In this document: positions 1 to 9,430 of the stretch, piece after piece | Layout of the letters: every line of letters starts with the position of its first letter | Numbering within the stretch: position 1 is the first letter of the stretch | Assembly: GCA_046329195.1 (NCBI GenBank) | Contig: JAXLVB010000001.1 | Location: 124,001-188,000 of the forward strand | DNA: 64,000 bases | Source of the DNA: JAXLVB01 sp046329195 | GTDB lineage: Bacteria > Bacteroidota > Bacteroidia > Cytophagales > Spirosomataceae | Direction of reading: 5' to 3' | The notes under the pieces: generated by a model | Databases searched by the model: none | Seen by the model: the letters and a program-made list of their open reading frames with translations, nothing else | Told to the model about the DNA's origin: nothing | Position numbers and translations under genes: made by a program

Positions 1-51
1 TTCCAAGTCGGAATCAAAATAGAGAACGTCGGGTTTACTGCTGACTGGGGG

Positions 52-831
52 TTATGGGGGTGGAAAGTTATTTGCATTGTGATTTTCGTCCATGCAGCAA
101 TAGGCTACACGCTGCTCCAATTCGGTTAGTTCTTCGTTCCAATATGACCATGCTATCAGACGAGCCTTGATAGCCTGATAGGTTTTATGATGCAACATGA
201 CCGTGGCAATCGTCGCACTATACTCTTCCGTTTCTATGCCTAAGCATAGTAAATAGGCCAAACGATTGAGTATTTTCTTTTTTTTATTCTCGGACCTATC
301 ATGTTCATACTCCAAAAGCTGTTCTTCAAGCTCTTTTAAATCCTTTATTAATTGTTCTCCAATCCTAAAACGCTTTTGTACCCAGTGTTGTCGGTTATTC
401 AAATCAATGGCTTGCAACGTATTTTGTCCGAGTGGCGTTTTAGCATGAAATCGGTAGTTTTTTAGAAACAAATGTTCTTTGGGGTTATCTCGCACAGGGT
501 GAATTATGGGTTGAGTTTTAGTATCCCAACTCCCTTTGTCTCCATTACATTTTCGATTCGCTGGCAATAAATTGTTCCAGTCTAGTACCTCATCAGGATA
601 CAAGCTCTTTGGATGAAAATGCTCTACTTCCATATACTTGCCTTCTTGCTCTAACTTACATTCCGAATAGCAACATTTACGGTGAGACAGCTCAAGAAGT
701 GCTTCTTTCAGGAACGAAACACGACTGTTTTTCCATACCGATTCACCTGTTTGCTTAAACCGCTCGGTCAGTTCAGCAACTAATTCTTCAGTAAGTTGAT
801 CTGGCTTGGGCAAAGAACGCAATTGTATCAT
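52..831 (-). CDS. ptuB: Septu-like HNH endonuclease (PtuB-like)
   Basis: 259 residues from the ATG; a TTG two codons earlier would overlap the upstream stop. The zinc/HNH core is visible: C53, C54 and C58, then E70-H71 in VEHFHPKS, W85-N86-N87, and C95-N96 before DKG. This cysteine-flanked arrangement is the type seen in PtuB of Septu systems and in the HNH effector of some retrons. The C-terminal half is helical and charged. It lies 2 nt downstream of the ATPase gene, so the two are surely co-transcribed. The expected role is nucleic-acid cleavage (DNA or host tRNA, depending on the subtype) licensed by the ATPase. A retron reverse transcriptase is not seen upstream; what lies beyond the window edge downstream is unknown. 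Confidence 0.82.
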   Translation of the reverse strand: MIQLRSLPKPDQLTEELVAELTERFKQTGESVWKNSRVSFLKEALLELSHRKCCYSECKLEQEGKYMEVEHFHPKSLYPDEVLDWNNLLPANRKCNGDKGSWDTKTQPIIHPVRDNPKEHLFLKNYRFHAKTPLGQNTLQAIDLNNRQHWVQKRFRIGEQLIKDLKELEEQLLEYEHDRSENKKKKILNRLAYLLCLGIETEEYSATIATVMLHHKTYQAIKARLIAWSYWNEELTELEQRVAYCCMDENHNANNFPPP

Positions 832-833
832 AA

Positions 834-2066
834 TCAAGCAGAAACAAGCGAAGACATCTGAATACGCATCAGCTTGCGTTGGCTACTGGTAGGATGGAGT
901 ATTTTGTCTAAAGCCTCATACGCTTCGTTAGCCTTTTCGGCGTTTTCTTCATCTAAGGCTTCGTCAAATTGTTTCATCCATTTCAGATAAGTATCTGACA
1001 AGGTCTTTTCTTTCAATCCCATCAGTTCGGTCAAAATTTCATCCACAGTCCAGCCTTGAAATGTGTCGAATTCTTGACGAATGCTGATGCGGTCGCCGTC
1101 TTTTTCGAGCATGACTAAGTTAACCTCTTCTGCCGACTGAACCAGCAAAGGGCTATGAGCCGTGACAATGAATTGGGTTTTTTTGAAAATATTACTTAAA
1201 TACCCAATGATTTTGCGTTGCCACTCGGGATGAAGATGCAGATCTATTTCATCTACCAATACTACGGCAGGCTCGGCAAGTGGATTTTCACTATCGGGAT
1301 AGCGGTCAAAAAGCCGTTTGGCCAAATCCATCACCCATGCCATGGTGGACTGATAGCCATAGCCGAGGTCTTTAAGGCGAACCCATCCATAGTCAGTTTG
1401 AAACTCTACAAAGCTTTTCAACTCATCATTGGTTACAAATCGAAAGTCTTGAATATCAGGCAATAAACTACTGGTAAGTATTTCCTTGATTTTATCTAAC
1501 TTACGGTTAGCATCTTTTCTACCATTTTTTTGAGCATAATCTAGCTGCAACAGCCATTCTTCTGTATCTATTAAATCACCGTCATACAACGTAGCCGTTG
1601 AGCTTTGATGCTGCGATTCTGAAAGAGTAATGGGTGATGGTTTGCGGTTGATGCCGTAGGCATCAAGTGAAAGATACTTCTCTCCTTTTTTTAATTCTCT
1701 TGAATTACTTTCTTTTATTAAAAAATCTGGATCCCATACACTCATTCTACCTTCACTTGAAACTATTAGAGTTTCATTTATACATTCTAAAACTATGGCA
1801 TAATCAAGCTTATTAAACTCATTAAATTGCTCTTCTGCAAATTTGTCATCTATTGCTTTGTTACCACTTGATAAAAAGTCATTAAGACACAAACTCTTCA
1901 GAATGGTAGTTTTCCCCGTATTATTATTCCCCAATATCACCGTCCATTGAGCAAACGAGTTGGAATTGTTTGAAAAGTTGATGCTATTTTCCCCTTTAAA
2001 ACATCGTATATTTTTCAAAAACAATGTTTTAAAATACACCCCTATATTTTCTTTTTTCTTTTCCAT
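834..2066 (-). CDS. ptuA: AAA/SMC-like ATPase of a Septu-like defence pair (PtuA-like)
   Basis: 410 residues. The N-terminus has the RecF/SMC-like opening (LFLKNIRCFKG) followed by Walker A GNNNTGKTT at residues 46-54. LGYGYQS at 234-240 may be the signature region. Walker B VVLVDEIDLHLHP is at 268-280 and the H-loop TAHSP at 302-306. The order and spacing match single-chain ABC-type ATPases (AAA_15/AAA_21) that act as sensors in Septu, retron and OLD-like immunity. The length is within the usual PtuA range. The immediate HNH partner downstream makes Septu the best reading. A TATCTTTA element sits upstream near 2085, but only 46 bp separate it from the glycosyltransferase stop, so read-through is possible. 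Confidence 0.82.
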   Translation of the reverse strand: MEKKKENIGVYFKTLFLKNIRCFKGENSINFSNNSNSFAQWTVILGNNNTGKTTILKSLCLNDFLSSGNKAIDDKFAEEQFNEFNKLDYAIVLECINETLIVSSEGRMSVWDPDFLIKESNSRELKKGEKYLSLDAYGINRKPSPITLSESQHQSSTATLYDGDLIDTEEWLLQLDYAQKNGRKDANRKLDKIKEILTSSLLPDIQDFRFVTNDELKSFVEFQTDYGWVRLKDLGYGYQSTMAWVMDLAKRLFDRYPDSENPLAEPAVVLVDEIDLHLHPEWQRKIIGYLSNIFKKTQFIVTAHSPLLVQSAEEVNLVMLEKDGDRISIRQEFDTFQGWTVDEILTELMGLKEKTLSDTYLKWMKQFDEALDEENAEKANEAYEALDKILHPTSSQRKLMRIQMSSLVSA

Positions 2067-2112
2067 GCTCTTCTTGATTAGCTAACGTAAAGATAAACAA
2101 GGCTTTTGGATT

Positions 2113-3054
2113 TTAGTGTGTATGCGAAGGAAGCAAATTCGTCTCCCTCACAATATAACTCGGTCGGCGTTTGACTTCGTTGAACATTTTGCCCAAGTAA
2201 ATGCCAATAATCCCCATCATAATCAACTGAATGCCCCCAATGAGCACAATGATGATGACGGTGGACGTCCACCCCGCCACGACGTTGCCCGTCAGGTAGT
2301 CGTACAACGAAACCAAACCAAAACCTACCGAAAACAAAAACATCAGAAACCCCAACAGCACCGACAGGTACAGGGGCTTGGTGGTAAACGACGTGATGCC
2401 CGCACTGGCTAACACGAGCATTTTCTTGAGCGAATACTTGGTTTGCCCCGAAAATCGCTCTGCTGGCCGATAGTCAATTTTGTATTGGTTGAAGCCAATC
2501 CAAGAGATAATGCCCCTCAAAAAGAGGTCATTTTCTTGAAATTTCCGAAGGTAATCAATCACTTTGCGGTCCAGCAGGCGAAAATCCGCCGCACCGTCTT
2601 CGAGGTCAATGTCGGTGGCATACCGAATCATTTTGTAAAACCAACGAGAAGTTACCCGTTTGGTAAGCGAGAGGTTTTTGTCGGGTTCTCTGACGGTATA
2701 AACAATCTCGTAACCCTCTTGCCATTTCTGAATCAGGTCAGGCACCAGTTCGGGGGGGTGCTGTAGGTCAGCATCCATCGAAATCACAGCCTCGCCTGAG
2801 GCGTGCTCAAGACCTGCCCGCAAGGCCATCTGGTGACCAAAATTTCGAGAAAACGACAGGTATTTGATGCACTGATTCTCGGACGAAAGGCGTTTGAGTA
2901 CGGCCAGTGTTTGGTCTTTGCTACCGTCGTCCACAAAGATGATTTCGTAGTCTGGATACGGCGCCAGTACCTCCGCAAGCCGTTGGGCAATTACGGGTAC
3001 ATTACTAGCTTCGTTGAAAGCCGGAATCACAATCGAAATCATGGGCTTAGGCAT
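2113..3054 (-). CDS. GT2 polyprenyl-phosphate glycosyltransferase (GtrB/ArnC type)
   Basis: 313 residues from ATG at 3054; the earlier TTG at 3069 adds five unlikely residues. GT-A fold family 2 enzyme: IVIPAFNE near the N-terminus, FVDDGSKDQT for nucleotide binding, and DADLQHPPE as the metal-binding DxD region. Two C-terminal hydrophobic helices (roughly residues 225-290) anchor it in the inner membrane. Related enzymes transfer a sugar from a nucleotide donor to undecaprenyl or dolichyl phosphate for later use at the periplasmic face. The acceptor and sugar cannot be told from sequence. A promoter candidate lies 170 nt upstream. It shares direction with the Septu pair, 46 bp away. Confidence 0.85.
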   Translation of the reverse strand: MPKPMISIVIPAFNEASNVPVIAQRLAEVLAPYPDYEIIFVDDGSKDQTLAVLKRLSSENQCIKYLSFSRNFGHQMALRAGLEHASGEAVISMDADLQHPPELVPDLIQKWQEGYEIVYTVREPDKNLSLTKRVTSRWFYKMIRYATDIDLEDGAADFRLLDRKVIDYLRKFQENDLFLRGIISWIGFNQYKIDYRPAERFSGQTKYSLKKMLVLASAGITSFTTKPLYLSVLLGFLMFLFSVGFGLVSLYDYLTGNVVAGWTSTVIIIVLIGGIQLIMMGIIGIYLGKMFNEVKRRPSYIVRETNLLPSHTH

Positions 3055-3227
3055 AAGCGGACTAAGCAAAAGGGTTAAGTTGAACGATTAAAATACCTCG
3101 ATGCCCTTATTTTCTTGCCAATAGCAGGTAGAATGATGGTTTCGAGGGTTGTAGCAAACTAATCGAGCCGACTTGCTGTTTAGGCTACAAGCAAGAACCG
3201 CTCCCGTATTTTCTACCAAAACGTGTA

Positions 3228-3259
3228 CAAAGTTAGTGCCTCTTTGCTAAAATTGACAA
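3228..3259 (-). promoter_or_regulatory. Bacteroidota-type promoter for the GT2 gene
   Basis: On the minus strand TTG (3259-3257), 21 nt, then TAACTTTG (3235-3228) fit the -33/-7 consensus of the phylum. The predicted start near 3221 gives a leader of about 167 nt. Confidence 0.5.
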
Positions 3260-3296
3260 TTCAACGCAAAAACCCACTCATTCCCTGCTTATTCTG

Positions 3297-4367
3297 ATGA
3301 GAATTCGTAAAAAAACTAACCCACCTGCCACCACCGAGCCCCAGCCGGATCAAGACCGACCTACTAGGCGAGAGCAACGCCGCCACCGCTTGGTGGAGCA
3401 AGAAGAACGACGTATTGATATTGGGTTTGGGAAACAAATCACTGACCCCACTACTCGCTTGGTCAATCCCGACGGAAGCTTCAACGTGCGGCGTGTCAAC
3501 AATTCGTTTTGGGGTAATGCCAATGTGTATCACAAGCTCATTACCATGTCTTGGAGCAAGTTTATGTTGGTAACCCTTATTCTGTTTTTGATAGCCAACT
3601 GCCTTTTTGCAGGTATTTACTACCTAATTGGCATGGAGCATCTCCAAGGCATTGACATGCGGAATCAGATGACTCAGTTTTGGGATGCCTTCTTTTTTAG
3701 TGCCCAGACCCTCACCACTGTTGGCTATGGGCGCATTGCTCCAGTTGGTTTTTGGGCCAGTTTTGTGGCTTCGGTCGAGTCGCTTACGGGTTTGTTGTCG
3801 TTCGCTATTGCTACGGGACTTATGTATGGGCGTTTTTCACGACCCGTTGCTCACATTTTATATTCTGAAAACATGGTCGTGGCCCCTTATGCCGACATCA
3901 CAGGGCTGATGTTCAGAATGGTGAATGAGCGTGATAATCAACTCATTGACGTAGAGGTAGAAATGATGCTGTCTCGCCTCGAACCCGACGAAAAAGGCTC
4001 ACGAACCCGGCGCTACTATGCCATGCCGCTTGAGCGCAAAAAGGTAAACTTTTTTCCGATTAGCTGGACCATTGTGCATCCTATCACCGAGACAAGCCCC
4101 CTTTATGGCCTCACCCTCGACGACATGAAAGCCACCGACAGCGAGTTTATGATTCTGATCAAAGCAACCGAAGACACCTTTTCGCAATTGGTCTATGACC
4201 GCACGTCTTACCATGCGAAGGAAATTTTGTGGGGTCAAAAATTCAAAATCATGTACCACAGCCAAGGGCATACCACGACGCAACTCGATTTGGCCCTTTT
4301 GTCTGAAACCTATCCCGTACCTTTGCCCGAACTCGCCAAACAAGCCGAATTGAATGAAACAGCCTAA
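3297..4367 (+). CDS. Inward-rectifier potassium channel (KirBac family)
   Basis: 356 residues. After a basic, disordered 40-residue start come the slide-helix region (VYHKLITMSWSKF), TM1 at about 88-110, the pore helix and selectivity filter TTVGYG at 140-145, and TM2 at about 152-177. A cytoplasmic immunoglobulin-like Kir domain of about 170 residues follows (from ENMVVAPY onwards). This is the KirBac1/KirBac3 architecture. It should form a tetrameric K+ channel in the inner membrane. The gene overlaps the LD-carboxypeptidase start by 14 nt, so the two are translationally coupled. Confidence 0.93.
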   Translation: MRIRKKTNPPATTEPQPDQDRPTRREQRRHRLVEQEERRIDIGFGKQITDPTTRLVNPDGSFNVRRVNNSFWGNANVYHKLITMSWSKFMLVTLILFLIANCLFAGIYYLIGMEHLQGIDMRNQMTQFWDAFFFSAQTLTTVGYGRIAPVGFWASFVASVESLTGLLSFAIATGLMYGRFSRPVAHILYSENMVVAPYADITGLMFRMVNERDNQLIDVEVEMMLSRLEPDEKGSRTRRYYAMPLERKKVNFFPISWTIVHPITETSPLYGLTLDDMKATDSEFMILIKATEDTFSQLVYDRTSYHAKEILWGQKFKIMYHSQGHTTTQLDLALLSETYPVPLPELAKQAELNETA

Positions 4368-5256
4368 TTTTTTGAAACCTGGAGACACTGTTGGCATTGT
4401 GGCACTGGCCGGAAAAGTCAATCCTTCGGCTGTGGAACCAGCCGTAGCCATCTTGCAAAGTTGGGGCTTAACTGTAGAGATTGGTACATCAGTTGCTTCA
4501 GGCTATTTTCAGTTTGCAGGTACTGACGAAGTCCGACGACACGATTTTCAGCAATTTCTTGATAACCCAAACGTGCGGGCTATTTTTTCGGCTCGGGGTG
4601 GGTATGGTAGTTCTCGTATTTTAGACGACCTAGACTTCTCTGGTTTTCTTCAGCACCCACAATGGTTGGTGGGTTTTTCAGACATTACGGCGGTTCATGC
4701 GCATGTACACAACTTGGGCGTGATGAGTATTCACGGCCCTATGCCCAAGTCTTTTACACAAGAAGGCGGAGAGCTAGCGCTCGAAACCCTCCAAAAAGCC
4801 CTATTTGGCGAGCCGCTACGGGTTGAGGTAGCACCACACCCCCTCAATCGACTGGGTACGGCTACCGCCCCCATGATTGGTGGAAACCTGTGCCTACTGG
4901 CTCACCTAATAGGCTCGAAATCAGATGTTTCAACCGACGGAAAGATATTGTTTTTAGAAGATGTTGGCGAAAAAGTCTATAACCTCGACCGCATGATGCT
5001 ACAATTGCGACGGGCCGGAAAATTGTCCAACTTAGCAGGGTTGCTGGTAGGGCAGTTTACCGATTTGGCCGATTATGACACGCCTTTTGGCAAAACAGCA
5101 TGGGAAATCGTGGCCGAACACACAGCGGCTTATTCCTATCCTGTTTGCTACGATTTTCCGGTTGGCCATGTACCCGACAATCGAGCAATTGTCTGCGGAG
5201 CTACGGCTCAACTCCACGTTGGTTCCGAAGATGTAACGTGGCTTACTTCTTTTTGA
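4354..5256 (+). CDS. ldcA: LD-carboxypeptidase, peptidase family S66
   Basis: 300 residues, the usual family length. It cleaves the terminal D-Ala from the L,D bond of muropeptide tetrapeptides during cell-wall recycling, normally in the cytoplasm; no signal peptide is seen. Catalytic triad residues are recognisable: S109 in VGFSDIT, E202 in FLEDVGE, and H272 in PVGHVPDN. The RGGYGSSR block at 81-88 is also typical. The start overlaps the 3' end of the KirBac gene. The 3' end overlaps by 14 nt the end of the convergent serine hydrolase gene. Confidence 0.92.
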   Translation: MKQPNFLKPGDTVGIVALAGKVNPSAVEPAVAILQSWGLTVEIGTSVASGYFQFAGTDEVRRHDFQQFLDNPNVRAIFSARGGYGSSRILDDLDFSGFLQHPQWLVGFSDITAVHAHVHNLGVMSIHGPMPKSFTQEGGELALETLQKALFGEPLRVEVAPHPLNRLGTATAPMIGGNLCLLAHLIGSKSDVSTDGKILFLEDVGEKVYNLDRMMLQLRRAGKLSNLAGLLVGQFTDLADYDTPFGKTAWEIVAEHTAAYSYPVCYDFPVGHVPDNRAIVCGATAQLHVGSEDVTWLTSF

Positions 5257-6754
5257 AGGTGATTTCGCCTGCACTGGGTAAGTTTACCACCACGGTTTCG
5301 ATATTGCCATTGGTAGCAGGCGCAAAATTGAACTTAACCATCTCAAACTGACTCGTACCCTCAAATACGTCGTAATGATAGTGTTGCAGTGCCAACGGCG
5401 TAACATGAAAACTCCCCGCCAGTTTGCCGTCGGTTACTTTGAGCGAAATAACCCCATAAGCAGGGTGTTGGTACTCACCAGCATACGCCTCCAGAGGATG
5501 AGTAGGTGGCGCATTAGTAACTCGCTTGGCTATGTTTTCTTGTTTCTGTTTTTCTTGATTGGCTTTGCCTTCAGCTTGCTCTTGTTTATAGCGACCCGAC
5601 CAGTCTATTGGGCTCATAGTAAGCCACTTATCCACAATAAAATTAGTGATGGTGTTGACAAAATAGTATTCTGCCACACCTGTATTGGTAGTCACGAATA
5701 TGCCTAAGTTATCGTTGGGAAACACTGTCATTTGGGAGCGATACCCTTCGATAGACCCATTGTGTTGACGACGCAAATGCCCTCGATACATATTGATGTT
5801 CCAACCCATAGCGTAGGCTCCGAAGCCTAATTCCGAGTATCGAACTTCGGCAGGGACCACTACAGCTTGAGGCGTGTGGTTTTCTTTAAGGTTTTTTTCT
5901 GAAACGATCACTTCGTCATCCAATTTGCCTTTGCCCAGTTGTAGCAACAGCCATTTGGCCATATCCAAGGCATTTGACTTGATGGAGCCCGCAGGCCCAA
6001 TAGCATCTACATTACTCAAAAAGCCCGCCTCGGCCATCTGTCCGTTTCGTTCTACATACGACTTTGAGTAATCACTCGTCTTGAATAAGTCACTGTATGT
6101 CAGCACAGTACTACTCATGTTGAGAGGGATTAAGATTTTTTCTTTCACAAAATCCTCCCAAGTTTTCCCCGAAAGCCGCTCAACCAGCACCCCTGCTGCC
6201 ATGTACATGAGGTTGTTGTACTGATACGTACTAAACGCAGGCGCTGACGGTGGTATATACCGCAACCGCTCAAAGAGCTGCTTGCGGGTCAGCCCGCTAC
6301 CTGCCCAGAGCAAGTCATGCCGAGGCAGCCCTGTCCGGTGCGACACCAGCTCACGAGCCGTAACAGTACGGGTGGCGTGCTCATCTTGTAGCTGAAAATC
6401 AGGCATATATTCCTTGACAGGCTTGTTCCAGTCGAGTTTGCCTTCGTCGGCCAAAATGGCCAAACAAGCCGCTGTAAATGACTTAGAACACGACGCAATA
6501 CCAAACAGGGTTCGTTCGGTTACTAACTCGCTCGTTTGGAGGTTTTTGATTCCGTAGCCACGGGTGTAGAGTACCTTTCCGTCTTTGACGATGGCGACAG
6601 ACGTACCGGGCACGTTCCATTCGTTGAGCATCCTGCTCACAAAGGCATCCAATTCTTGAAAATTGTCTGGCGCTATCCCTTTCTTTTTCTGCCCCAGTAC
6701 GGGCTGAATGGCTATCGCAAGAATTAATAAAAACCAAGCAAACTTTTTTGTCAT
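5243..6754 (-). CDS. Secreted serine hydrolase, class C beta-lactamase/PBP4* fold
   Basis: 503 residues with a Sec signal peptide (basic start, hydrophobic stretch to about residue 20). The SxxK nucleophile is S88-C-S-K91 and a YxN motif (YNN) lies near residue 180, both diagnostic of the Beta-lactamase (PF00144) fold. Residues from about 400 form a C-terminal beta-rich domain of the DUF3471 kind found in Bacteroidota serine hydrolases. The substrate is unknown; D-aminopeptidase, esterase or peptidase activities all occur in this family. It is more likely a periplasmic or outer-membrane-associated hydrolase than a resistance enzyme. It is followed by no clear terminator because it converges on ldcA. 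Confidence 0.88.
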   Translation of the reverse strand: MTKKFAWFLLILAIAIQPVLGQKKKGIAPDNFQELDAFVSRMLNEWNVPGTSVAIVKDGKVLYTRGYGIKNLQTSELVTERTLFGIASCSKSFTAACLAILADEGKLDWNKPVKEYMPDFQLQDEHATRTVTARELVSHRTGLPRHDLLWAGSGLTRKQLFERLRYIPPSAPAFSTYQYNNLMYMAAGVLVERLSGKTWEDFVKEKILIPLNMSSTVLTYSDLFKTSDYSKSYVERNGQMAEAGFLSNVDAIGPAGSIKSNALDMAKWLLLQLGKGKLDDEVIVSEKNLKENHTPQAVVVPAEVRYSELGFGAYAMGWNINMYRGHLRRQHNGSIEGYRSQMTVFPNDNLGIFVTTNTGVAEYYFVNTITNFIVDKWLTMSPIDWSGRYKQEQAEGKANQEKQKQENIAKRVTNAPPTHPLEAYAGEYQHPAYGVISLKVTDGKLAGSFHVTPLALQHYHYDVFEGTSQFEMVKFNFAPATNGNIETVVVNLPSAGEITFKKK

Positions 6755-6798
6755 TTCAATCGCTGTTATTCAATTGGTAACCTCTTTGCGTTTGCAAA

Positions 6799-7803
6799 TC
6801 AGTTGGGTCTTGTACTTGTTTTGATTCGGCACAGGTACATATCGGCAGTGAGGTAGAGCCAGCCATCTTCGCCAAACGAGCAGTTGGCAGTAGCCTCGCC
6901 CGTGTCAATCCGCCCCAATACTTTTCCACTTGCCGATAGTACAAATACCCCTCCTGGTCCTGTGGCAAACAAATTGCCCTTACCATCTACCCGAAGCCCA
7001 TCGGGCAAGCCCTTGAAGCCTTGCTTGACCAGCGGCGTAGCGTCAAACAGCACCGCACCTTTGCCTACCGACCCGTCGGCATTGACCGGATACGCCATTA
7101 CATAAGCCGCATTGGGGTCTGACTGAGCCACATAGAGTATTTTTTCGTCGGGCGAAAACGCCAGCCCATTGGGTCGCTGCAAATCGTCAATGATACGAGT
7201 CACCGTACCGTTAGTACTCACTCGATATACCCCAAACTGCGAAATCTCACGAGTAGGGTCATTTTCTTTTTTGTCTAAGCCATACGGAGGGTCTGTAAAA
7301 TAATACGCCCCCGACGAGTGCTGCACCACGTCGTTGGGTGAGTTGAATCGTTTGCCTTGGTAGCGGTCGGCAATGGTGAATTTGCCGCCTCGGGTCAGGG
7401 GCATGGCCGTCACTCGTCGGTCGCCATGTTCGCAAGCCACCAACTCACCTTTTTGATTGATAATCAAGCCATTTGAGCCAGGCTCATCGCTATAATATCC
7501 TACTCCCGTATAGCCTGACGGCTTCAAAAATACGCTTAGGCCATCTTTTTCGCTCCATTTATAGATCGTGTTTTGTGGCACGTCCGAAAACAGCAAATAG
7601 CCGCCATTTTTGACCCACGCCGGTCCCTCAGACCAGACAAAACCAGAAGCCAACACTTCAATTTTTGCATCCTTTGGTACTAAGGCATCCAAAGCGGGGT
7701 CCATGCGTACTATGGTGCCAATGGTAGGGTAATTGGTTTGGGCAAGAGCCGACACACTCATGAGGATAAGGGCAAGGAAGCCTTGCCAGTTTAACGTTTT
7801 CAT
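6799..7803 (-). CDS. Secreted SMP-30/gluconolactonase-like beta-propeller protein
   Basis: 334 residues with a signal peptide ending near ALAQ at about residue 22. The six-bladed propeller signature includes EGPAW, SPNDVV, YFTDPPYG, RPNGLAFSPDE, LPDGLRVD and a last blade ending in GWLYLTA. These match the SMP-30/Gluconolactonase/LRE family, where acidic and Asn residues hold a divalent metal. Likely a periplasmic lactonase acting on an aldonolactone. It lies 44 nt upstream of the serine hydrolase on the same strand and is probably co-transcribed with it. Confidence 0.88.
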   Translation of the reverse strand: MKTLNWQGFLALILMSVSALAQTNYPTIGTIVRMDPALDALVPKDAKIEVLASGFVWSEGPAWVKNGGYLLFSDVPQNTIYKWSEKDGLSVFLKPSGYTGVGYYSDEPGSNGLIINQKGELVACEHGDRRVTAMPLTRGGKFTIADRYQGKRFNSPNDVVQHSSGAYYFTDPPYGLDKKENDPTREISQFGVYRVSTNGTVTRIIDDLQRPNGLAFSPDEKILYVAQSDPNAAYVMAYPVNADGSVGKGAVLFDATPLVKQGFKGLPDGLRVDGKGNLFATGPGGVFVLSASGKVLGRIDTGEATANCSFGEDGWLYLTADMYLCRIKTSTRPN

Positions 7804-7972
7804 TCAATAGGCCGATTGAGGTTTCGAGCCAAAAAGGTACGAGAAAATAGAGAAGATTACAAATCTTTGTTTTAACAAAAAATAGCTAAACACTTGCATA
7901 TCAATACTTTTTAATATATATTTACTTGACATTGACTATACAGTATCTTCTTCACCTCAAAAATTGTTAGTC

Positions 7973-9394
7973 ATGAAAGCACCTCATCTGTTTCTGCATT
8001 TTCGTCGTTACTGCTTTCTACTGAACTTGGTATGGGTCTCGTTACTTGTAGAAGCCCAAGTTCCTGTCAAATTTGAGAAAAAGTTTCCAGCCAAAACAAC
8101 AGACCCAAACACGACTAAAAAAGCTACTACACCAATCCCGGCTGATGTTGAAAAGAAGGTTTCAACTACAACAATAGACCCAAATACAACTAAAAAAGCC
8201 ACCAACACATCTTTAAATTCTCCCCCTACTGAAGCAACTTCTCCCTCCATTATAGACATTGACCAGGATGGAATAGATGATAACCTCGAACACCAACTGT
8301 TGGGAAGATTCAGCCCATTCTACATGTTTTCAAATGATGGTGGCAACGAAACTTTCCGCCCTGCCGATGCCCTATGGTATATTCAACAGTCAGAGCTATT
8401 AGACAATGGAGATGAAAATAGTAGTCCCATGATTCCGAGGAGTCAACTGGCTAACTTACCCCACACCATCCTATTGGGTAACGGAAAATCTAATGTTACC
8501 AAAACGCCTGCCCTTAGTAATTATCACATCAATCCAGTAGGCGATACACCAGGGCGGCGTGGCAATGAATGGAATGAAGTATTGACTAAAAAAAATGTAG
8601 GACTTTACGGCCATGTGGTACCAGTCAAATTAACGGATCCCTATGGCTATAACTTTCATCACGCTTACGATGGGTATGCTCAGGGCAAAATCTATTATAA
8701 GATAGAATATTGGCAACTTTTTGGGTATAATAGTGCTGATAAGCCCTTGGATATCGGCGACCACGAAGGCGACTGGACATCAGTACAGTTAATCTATGAC
8801 CCTGAAGATAGTATTATCAGAAGTGTATTTCACTTTGCTCACGGCATACTAATGCGCTACGACATTACCCCCCAAAACAATGCTCACACCACTACATTTG
8901 CAGTAGCTGAGGGACTAATCAAAGAGTATCAAGGTATTAATTTCAGGCTTTCGCAAAAGTTAGTTTTAGCTAATATGGTATTTGGAGGTATTCCACCTCG
9001 TATTGAACATGATGATAAAGCTATTAGTATAGCACAAAACAACCTGGTACGCTTTTTTCAAGACGGTCAGACTGGAGGATTTGACCATCCAGTGGTTTAT
9101 ATAGAACATGGCACGCATGAGTTTTTTCCAACCGAAAATTGGGATTTTTATGGCGCACCCAACCACAATGGTAACAGTTATCATTACCTTACAGCCACTC
9201 CACCTAATCTGGGCGAAGTAGAGCATCCACTTAACGAAACACCCGCTGCCAATGTCATTTTACTTTTCAATGGTTATTGGGGAACGTATGGTAAATATAA
9301 TGACCCACCTCAAGGCCCTCCACTTCACCAAAATTGGCTTTGGCCTGCCTCAAGTTCTATCCGTTGGCAATTACCCCAAGAGTTAGGTTTCTGA
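7973..9394 (+). CDS. Secreted Vps62/DUF946-like protein with Thr-rich repeat linker
   Basis: 473 residues from ATG 7973 (a TTG at 7964 is in frame), with a signal peptide ending near VEAQ. Residues about 30-80 are a low-complexity linker containing two copies of a DPNTTKKAT unit. Then comes a calcium-loop-like DIDQDGIDD motif and a large domain with FSPFYMF, GDHEGDWTSVQLIYD and VVYIEHGTHEFFP. The HEGDW block is characteristic of Vps62-related (DUF946) proteins, whose biochemical function is unknown. The 36 bp gap to the next gene suggests one transcript. It is presumably exported and surface-linked or secreted. Confidence 0.6.
   Translation: MKAPHLFLHFRRYCFLLNLVWVSLLVEAQVPVKFEKKFPAKTTDPNTTKKATTPIPADVEKKVSTTTIDPNTTKKATNTSLNSPPTEATSPSIIDIDQDGIDDNLEHQLLGRFSPFYMFSNDGGNETFRPADALWYIQQSELLDNGDENSSPMIPRSQLANLPHTILLGNGKSNVTKTPALSNYHINPVGDTPGRRGNEWNEVLTKKNVGLYGHVVPVKLTDPYGYNFHHAYDGYAQGKIYYKIEYWQLFGYNSADKPLDIGDHEGDWTSVQLIYDPEDSIIRSVFHFAHGILMRYDITPQNNAHTTTFAVAEGLIKEYQGINFRLSQKLVLANMVFGGIPPRIEHDDKAISIAQNNLVRFFQDGQTGGFDHPVVYIEHGTHEFFPTENWDFYGAPNHNGNSYHYLTATPPNLGEVEHPLNETPAANVILLFNGYWGTYGKYNDPPQGPPLHQNWLWPASSSIRWQLPQELGF
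8096..8202 (+). repeat. Two-copy imperfect tandem repeat inside the Vps62-like gene
   Basis: Two copies of about 33 nt (near 8096-8129 and 8168-8201), each encoding TxDPNTTKKAT, separated by a different short stretch. It looks like a recent duplication in an exported linker. Confidence 0.7.
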
Positions 9395-9430
9395 CTATAG
9401 TACTATCACTTGTAAAAACCCTTGAACACG

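Noticed and set aside
1218..1466. Plus-strand frames inside the ATPase gene and similar antisense frames elsewhere
   Set aside because: They are reverse-complement shadows of well-supported genes with no motifs of their own.
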